From positions 62,001-126,000 of the forward strand of contig NZ_JOEI01000036.1 in NCBI RefSeq assembly GCF_000718095.1: a DNA stretch of 64,000 bases, written 5' to 3'. The position numbers and the translations under genes are program-made. The first letter of the stretch is position 1; every line of letters begins with the position of its first letter. Source of the DNA: Streptomyces scopuliridis RB72. GTDB lineage: Bacteria > Actinomycetota > Actinomycetes > Streptomycetales > Streptomycetaceae. Shown here piece after piece: positions 59,509 to 64,000 of this stretch. Under the pieces are notes generated by a model. It was given only the letters and a program-made list of their open reading frames with translations, was not told the DNA's origin and did no database searches.

Positions 59509-60354
59509 GTGAACGACGGTGGCCAGAGGCGGTACGGCCCGCTCGGTACAGCCTTGGTGATCATCCCGACCTTCAACGAGGCCGAGAACATCAGGACCAT
59601 CGTCACCCGCGTGCGCGCCGCGGTGCCGGAGGCCGACATCCTCATCGCCGACGACAACAGCCCCGACGGCACCGGCAAGATCGCCGATGAACTGGCCGCC
59701 GAGGACAGTCATGTCAAGGTCCTGCACCGTAGGGGCAAGGAAGGGCTCGGCGCCGCCTATCTGGCGGGCTTCCGCTGGGGGATCGAGCACGACTACGGCG
59801 TCCTCGTCGAGATGGACGCCGACGGCTCCCACCAGCCCGAGGAACTGCCCCGGCTGCTGACCGCGCTCAAGGGCGCCGATCTGGTGCTCGGTTCGCGCTG
59901 GGTGCCGGGCGGACGGGTCGTCAACTGGCCCAGGACCCGGGAGTTGATCTCCCGTGGCGGCAGTACGTACTCCCGTGTTCTGCTCGGCGTCCCGATCCGC
60001 GATGTCACCGGCGGCTACCGGGCGTTCCGCAGGGAGACCCTGGAGCGGCTCGGCCTCGACGCCGTCTCCTCCCAGGGCTACTGCTTCCAGGTCGATCTGG
60101 CCCGGCGCGCCATCGAGGCGGGCTGTCATGTGGTCGAGGTGCCCATCACCTTCGTGGAACGCGAACTCGGCGACTCGAAGATGAGCAAGGACATCCTCGT
60201 CGAGGCGCTGTGGCGGGTCACGGCCTGGGGCGTCGAGGCCCGGACGAACCGACTGCTCGGCCGGAAGCCCGCCGGACCGACCGGGACCGGACCGACCGGG
60301 ACCGGGCCCACCGGAGCCGGGCCGACCGGAACCGGATCCGCCGGATCCGCTTGA
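59509..60354 (+). CDS. ppm1: Polyprenol-phosphate mannosyltransferase
   Basis: 281 aa, GTG start. GT2/DPM1-type glycosyltransferase: VIIPTFNEAENIRTIVTRVR, the nucleotide-sugar region ADDNSPDGTGKIADEL, and the DxD VEMDADGSHQPEELPRLL. Transfers mannose from GDP-mannose to a polyprenyl phosphate, supplying Pmt for protein O-mannosylation; in S. coelicolor this gene is needed for phage phiC31 infection. The soluble domain ends near residue 255; a PTGTG-repeat tail follows. No lnt is fused. Confidence 0.95.
   Translation: MNDGGQRRYGPLGTALVIIPTFNEAENIRTIVTRVRAAVPEADILIADDNSPDGTGKIADELAAEDSHVKVLHRRGKEGLGAAYLAGFRWGIEHDYGVLVEMDADGSHQPEELPRLLTALKGADLVLGSRWVPGGRVVNWPRTRELISRGGSTYSRVLLGVPIRDVTGGYRAFRRETLERLGLDAVSSQGYCFQVDLARRAIEAGCHVVEVPITFVERELGDSKMSKDILVEALWRVTAWGVEARTNRLLGRKPAGPTGTGPTGTGPTGAGPTGTGSAGSA
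60270..60342 (+). repeat. Repeat coding for the PTGTG tail of Ppm1
   Basis: Units of gaccgggaccg[g/a] type, 15 bases long on average, encode GPTGTG/GPTGAG four times. In frame and variable in its last bases; probably a disordered tail. Confidence 0.8.
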
Positions 60355-60409
60355 TCATTCCGCTCGCCCCCATACGCCATCCGGGCGCGTCCCCAGGCAC
60401 ACTGGACGT

Positions 60410-61009
60410 ATGACGACCGCGCACTCGCCCCGGACCGTTCCCAAGCGCTCTCGCGCCCGCACCTTCATTCCGCTGGGCATCGCCGCCTGGCTCGTGCTGG
60501 AGATCTGGCTGCTGACCGTGGTGGCCGATGTCGCGGGCGGGCTGACCGTCCTGCTGCTGCTCGTGGGCGCGGTCGTGCTCGGCGCGGTGGTCATCAAGAG
60601 CGCCGGCCGCCGCGCCTTCCGCAATCTCACCGAGACCGTGCAACGGCAGCAGCAGCGACAGCCGGGCGAGGCGCCCGAGACCGAGACCGGCACCGGCAGC
60701 ACCGGCAATGGCTTCCTGATGCTCGGCGGCCTGCTGATCATGCTGCCGGGGCTGATCACCGACGTACTGGGGCTGCTCCTGCTCATCCCGCCGGTACGGA
60801 TGGCCCTCGGCCGGTACGCGGAGCGGTCGTTGGAGCGCCGGATGCGCGAGGCGGCCGTGCCCGGCAGTCTCGGCGACGCCTTCCAGCAGGCCCGGATGCA
60901 CCGGCCTGACGGCAAGGTGGTCCAGGGCGAGGTCATCAAGCACGACGACGAGCCGGGGACCCGCCGCCACCCCGGGGACGAGGGCCCGCGCCCGCCGCTC
61001 ACCCCGTAA
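60410..61009 (+). CDS. fxsA: FxsA family membrane protein
   Basis: 199 aa. Three or four membrane helices: FIPLGIAAWLVLEIWLLTVV, ADVAGGLTVLLLLVGAVVLG, then LMLGGLLIMLPGLITDVLGL with LLIPPVRMALGRYAE, the FxsA signature. A charged loop rich in Gln/Glu/Thr (RQQQRQPGEAPETETGTGS) lies between them. In E. coli FxsA counters F-exclusion of phage T7; here the role is unknown. Downstream of ppm1 by 55 bases and convergent with rbpA. Confidence 0.92.
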   Translation: MTTAHSPRTVPKRSRARTFIPLGIAAWLVLEIWLLTVVADVAGGLTVLLLLVGAVVLGAVVIKSAGRRAFRNLTETVQRQQQRQPGEAPETETGTGSTGNGFLMLGGLLIMLPGLITDVLGLLLLIPPVRMALGRYAERSLERRMREAAVPGSLGDAFQQARMHRPDGKVVQGEVIKHDDEPGTRRHPGDEGPRPPLTP

Positions 61010-61055
61010 GCCCGCCCTATCCGGTACCGGCGCCTTGACCGGTACCGGTAGGGGA

Positions 61056-61112
61056 CACCAAAGCCGCGGGCCGCGTCACACATGGAATGTGACGCGGCCC
61101 GCGGCTTTGGTG
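61056..61112. terminator. Perfect 25-bp hairpin between convergent fxsA and rbpA
   Basis: The arms 61056-61080 and 61088-61112 are exact complements around CATGGAA. The A/T ends give short U-runs on either strand. Upstream, the 10-bp palindrome ccggtaccgg occurs twice (61021-61030, 61039-61048). Confidence 0.92.
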
Positions 61113-61144
61113 CTGTTCGCTTGTCGTGTGCGGTGGTTACGCGG

Positions 61145-61519
61145 TCAGGCGGACTTCCGGCTGTCCCGCGGATGCACGGCGATGTTCATGGCGCCGGAGC
61201 GCAGGACGGCCAGCCTCTCGGCCAGCACCTCCTCCAGCTCCTCGCGGGTGCGCCGCTCCATGAGCATGTCCCAGTGCGTGCGCGCAGGCTTGCCCTTCTT
61301 CTCTTCGGGGCCATCCCCGTCCACCAGGAGTGCCTGGGCGCCACACGCCTTGCACTCCCACTCCGGCGGAATTTCCGCCTCTACCGAGAACGGCATCTCA
61401 AATCGATGGCCGTTCTGGCATGCGTACTCCACCGCCTGGCGCGGGGCCAGATCGATGCCGCGGTCCGTCTCGTAGCTGGTAACCACAAGTCGCGTGCCGC
61501 GGAGAGCTCGCTCACTCAT
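61145..61519 (-). CDS. rbpA: RNA polymerase-binding protein RbpA
   Basis: 124 aa. Actinobacterial activator that binds HrdB-type sigma factors and helps open-complex formation. Zinc-binding core: Cys34 and His38 (ACQNGHRF), Cys56 and Cys59 (CKACGAQA). The basic linker KKGKPARTHWDMLMERRTRE contacts DNA, and the sigma-interaction domain EELEEVLAERLAVLR follows. Full length, with a sigma-R-type promoter upstream. Confidence 0.97.
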   Translation of the reverse strand: MSERALRGTRLVVTSYETDRGIDLAPRQAVEYACQNGHRFEMPFSVEAEIPPEWECKACGAQALLVDGDGPEEKKGKPARTHWDMLMERRTREELEEVLAERLAVLRSGAMNIAVHPRDSRKSA

Positions 61520-61580
61520 GAATCGTGCCTCCCGGGCTTGTCGCCCACAGGACAGGTGTCGCTGTCGTCGTCATCCGGTC

Positions 61581-61606
61581 AACGTCCGGTCGGCGGTAAA
61601 GATTCC
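61581..61606 (-). promoter_or_regulatory. Sigma-R-type promoter of rbpA
   Basis: On the minus strand GGAAT (61602-61606), an 18-base spacer and GTT (61581-61583) match the thiol-stress sigma factor SigR consensus GGAAT-N18-GTT. rbpA is a known SigR target in S. coelicolor. The start point would be about 50-55 bases before the ATG. Confidence 0.85.
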
Positions 61607-61785
61607 CGTTCCGGGTCATGCGTCGCCCGTCTGTGCCGCTGGTCATTCCAGGATTGCGTACCCGCCGACGCCCGGTTTGTCACATCTAACGGGAGATGTC
61701 ACCCAGCGTTTTCGTTTCTCGACTACGCAGTAACGGTCCGCCTGGCAGGCCAAACGCGTACACTACCGCCCTTTGACTTCAACGT

Positions 61786-63144
61786 CTAAATCCGTTCCGG
61801 TACGGGGTTGCCCGCGGCGGCGATCGCGCGCCGTACCGGCACCCTCGCCAGCAGGACGAAACCGAGCGCGAAGAAGACCACCAGCGAGATGATCGCATCC
61901 CGGTAGCTCCCGGTCAGCTGGAACGCGAGCCCGAACACCAGCGGGCCCAGCCAGCTCAGGCCGCGGTCGCTCATCTCGTACGCGGAGAAGTACTCCGCCT
62001 CCTTGCCGCTGGGCACCAGATGCGAGAAGAGCGAGCGGGAGAGCGCCTGGCTGCCGCCCAGAACCAGCCCGATCGCCGCGGCCAGCGCGTAGAACGCGAC
62101 CGGCGCGCCGGACGGCAGGAAGTACCCCGCTCCGAGGATGAGCGTCCAGACGGCGAGCGAGCCGAGAATCGTCCGCTTGGCCCCGTAGGACCTGGCCATT
62201 CGGCCCATCCCCAGTGCGCCGGCCACCGCGAGTATCTGCACCAGCAGCACGGCGGTGATCAGGGTCGTCTGGTCCAGGCCCAGTTCCTCGGAGCCATAGA
62301 CCGACGCCTGCGAGATCACCGTCTGGATGCCGTCGTTGTAGAGGAGATAGGCGAGCAGGAAGGACAGCGTCAGCGGGTGGCGGCGCATGTCCCGCAGTGT
62401 CGCGATCAGCTGCCGCCAGCCGGTGCCGACGGTGCCCGCGCCGTCCCGCACCACCCGGCGGTCGCGCAGCCGGCGCAGCGGGACGAGCGTGAAGGCGCCC
62501 CACCAGACACCGGCCGAGGCCAGACAGATCCGTACGGCCATCGACTCCGAGACACCGAACGAGTCATGGCCGGTGTAGAGCACGAGATTGAGGACGAGCA
62601 CGAGCGCGCCCGAGGTGTAGCCGAACGCCCAGCCGCGCGAGGAGACGGCGTCGCGCTCCTCGGGCCCGGCGATCTGCGGCAGATACGCGTTGTAGAGCAC
62701 CATCGAGACCGCCAGTGAGGCGTTCGCCACAATCAGCAGCAGCGCGCCCAGCAGATAGCGGTCACCGTCCAGGAAGAACATGCCCGCCGTGGCGCCGGCC
62801 CCCAGATACGCGGCGAGCGCGAGCAGCGGCTTCTTGCGTCCCGAGCGGTCGGCGGCGGCGCCGACCAGCGGCATCACCACCACCGCCACCACGATGGAGA
62901 CGGAGACCGTGTACGCGAACACCGAGCCCGCGCGGATGGGTATGCCCAGCGGACGGACAAAGCCGTCCGCGTCGGCCGCCGCCTTCGCCACCGACGTCAG
63001 ATAGGGGCCGAGGAAGACGGTGAGCACGCTCGTCGAGTAGACGGAGCACGCGAAGTCGTAGAAGTACCAGCCGCGCTGCTCGCGTCTGCGCTCCGACGCC
63101 CCGTCGGCCGAACCGTCGGTACGGTCCACGGTGTCAGCGGTCAC
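61786..63144 (-). CDS. UMF1-family MFS transporter
   Basis: 452 aa, about 12 membrane helices. The N-terminal signature RREQRGWYFYDFACSVYSTS is that of the UMF1/Atg22-like group (usual form: WALYDwAnsay). Later segments include [40 protein letters not shown] and GGSQALSRSLFSHLVPSGKE. Some relatives export amino acids or small molecules; the substrate here is not known. The GDPD gene on the same strand lies 72 bases upstream of it (63217 on). Confidence 0.92.
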   Translation of the reverse strand: MTADTVDRTDGSADGASERRREQRGWYFYDFACSVYSTSVLTVFLGPYLTSVAKAAADADGFVRPLGIPIRAGSVFAYTVSVSIVVAVVVMPLVGAAADRSGRKKPLLALAAYLGAGATAGMFFLDGDRYLLGALLLIVANASLAVSMVLYNAYLPQIAGPEERDAVSSRGWAFGYTSGALVLVLNLVLYTGHDSFGVSESMAVRICLASAGVWWGAFTLVPLRRLRDRRVVRDGAGTVGTGWRQLIATLRDMRRHPLTLSFLLAYLLYNDGIQTVISQASVYGSEELGLDQTTLITAVLLVQILAVAGALGMGRMARSYGAKRTILGSLAVWTLILGAGYFLPSGAPVAFYALAAAIGLVLGGSQALSRSLFSHLVPSGKEAEYFSAYEMSDRGLSWLGPLVFGLAFQLTGSYRDAIISLVVFFALGFVLLARVPVRRAIAAAGNPVPERI

Positions 63145-63216
63145 CGGTGCTTCCTCGCTCTCCCCGTAGCCTTGCCGGCTGTTCCGGATTTCCCCGGCGG
63201 ACGCCGCCGCGCCCGG

Positions 63217-63981
63217 TCAATGCCAGGCTCCCCGCGCGGTCAACACCGCGCGCAGCGTTTCCAGTTGATCAGTCATGATGCCATCCACGCCGAGATCGAG
63301 GAGCGCCTGCATCCGATCCGGATCGTTGACCGTCCAGACATGCACCTGGAGGCCGCGCGCGTGCGCCGTCCGTACGAAGCGCTCGTCGACCACCCGGACG
63401 CCGTTCTGGGTCTCGGGGACCTGCGCGCAGACGGCGCCCCGCCGGACGGGGGCCGGGATGCCGTACGAACGCAGCCGCAGGCCCAGCACGCCCCGTACCC
63501 CGTACGAGGTGGCGAGCCTGGGGCCCGCGAGACGGGCCGCGCCGGCCACCCGGGCCTCGGAGAAGGAGCCCACGCACACCCGGTCCCAGCTGCCGGTCCT
63601 GCGAATCAGCTCGACCAGCGGCAGCTGGGCGGGCGCGGCCTTGATGTCGACATTCCAGCGCGCGTCGGGGAACTCTTCGAGCAGCTCCTCGAAGAGTGGC
63701 AGAGGCTCGGTCCCCGCCACCCTCGCCCGGCGCACGTCCTTCCAGGGCAGCTCGGCGATCCGGCCGCGGGCGTCGGTCACCCGGTCCAGGGTCGCGTCGT
63801 GGAAGGCGACGAGCCGGCCGTCCGCCGTGGCGTGCACATCGGTCTCGAAGTAGCGGTATCCGAGCCTGGCGGCGCGGCGGAACGCGGCGGCGGTGTTCTC
63901 CAGGCCGTCCGCCGCGCCGCCGCGATGGGCGAACGGGATCGGGGTCGGCCGGTCCAGATAGGGGTGGGGTACGCGAGTCAC
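63217..63981 (-). CDS. Glycerophosphodiester phosphodiesterase
   Basis: 254 aa, GTG start 19 bases from the window edge. Releases glycerol-3-phosphate from deacylated phospholipids. The catalytic pair His19-Arg20 with Glu28 (FAHRGGAADGLENT), the metal ligands FETDVHATADGRLVAFHDAT and the later WNVDIKA and VWTVNDPD motifs are intact. No signal peptide, so it is cytoplasmic. It could extend past the edge only if an upstream start is used. Confidence 0.95.
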   Translation of the reverse strand: MTRVPHPYLDRPTPIPFAHRGGAADGLENTAAAFRRAARLGYRYFETDVHATADGRLVAFHDATLDRVTDARGRIAELPWKDVRRARVAGTEPLPLFEELLEEFPDARWNVDIKAAPAQLPLVELIRRTGSWDRVCVGSFSEARVAGAARLAGPRLATSYGVRGVLGLRLRSYGIPAPVRRGAVCAQVPETQNGVRVVDERFVRTAHARGLQVHVWTVNDPDRMQALLDLGVDGIMTDQLETLRAVLTARGAWH

Positions 63982-64000
63982 CGCCGCAGTATGGCCTGCT

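Overview
The window is a high-GC actinobacterial chromosome segment, almost certainly Streptomyces. The evidence is the strong G/C bias at third codon positions, frequent GTG starts, and the diagnostic genes bldD, sIHF, rbpA and the actinobacterial-type guaB1 and priA. Gene order follows the conserved Streptomyces core region around pyr, rib and ppm1. I noticed no in-frame TTA (bldA-dependent) codon in the genes called, but this was read by eye. Most of the window is conserved core. I found no CRISPR array, prophage, transposase, tRNA, rRNA or recognisable defence locus.

Layout. Positions 1-3.1 kb: end of an unidentified gene, a degenerate M24 peptidase-like protein, efp, nusB, and convergent bldD. 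Positions 3.3-13.5 kb: a complete UMP operon, pyrR-pyrB-pyrC-(membrane protein)-carA-carB-pyrD-pyrF, preceded by a probable PyrR-binding RNA element that covers the ribosome-binding site. Positions 13.8-24.6 kb: sIHF, gmk, rpoZ, coaBC, metK, priA, an HTH protein, fmt, rsmB and rpe. Positions 24.7-29.5 kb: a SorC-type regulator, the GuaB1 IMPDH/GMP-reductase family enzyme, a SigB-family sigma factor with a convergent RsbW-like ATPase, and an Lrp regulator. Positions 29.7-32.4 kb: an amidase/FAD-oxygenase pair that I read as the DavA/DavB lysine-to-5-aminovalerate pathway.

Positions 32.4-38.5 kb are accessory: a luciferase-like oxidoreductase with a DUF5995-like partner, a secreted PL5-type alginate lyase, and a divergent MFS/ROK pair with an operator between them. 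Positions 38.6-44.4 kb: FMN riboswitch, ribD-ribE-ribM-ribBA-ribH, then hisE-hisG. Positions 44.5-50.6 kb: PH-domain protein, two CNNM/hemolysin-type CBS proteins, an orphan EccA-like AAA+ ATPase and a uridine-kinase-family protein. Positions 50.8-58.9 kb: secreted C39-like peptidase, TetR regulator, GH18 chitinase with DasR-like sites in its promoter, acyl-CoA dehydrogenase, a zinc-ribbon-like protein, a second Lrp regulator and a YtcJ-type amidohydrolase. Positions 59.5-64 kb: ppm1, fxsA, rbpA with a sigma-R-type promoter, a UMF1-type MFS and a glycerophosphodiester phosphodiesterase.

The most interesting non-genic signals are two related elements with inverted termini that begin exactly at TAG stop codons (3955-4012 and 55899-56155), a possible relic of the same family near 34.25 kb, and several DasR-like palindromes between 50.6 and 56.6 kb.
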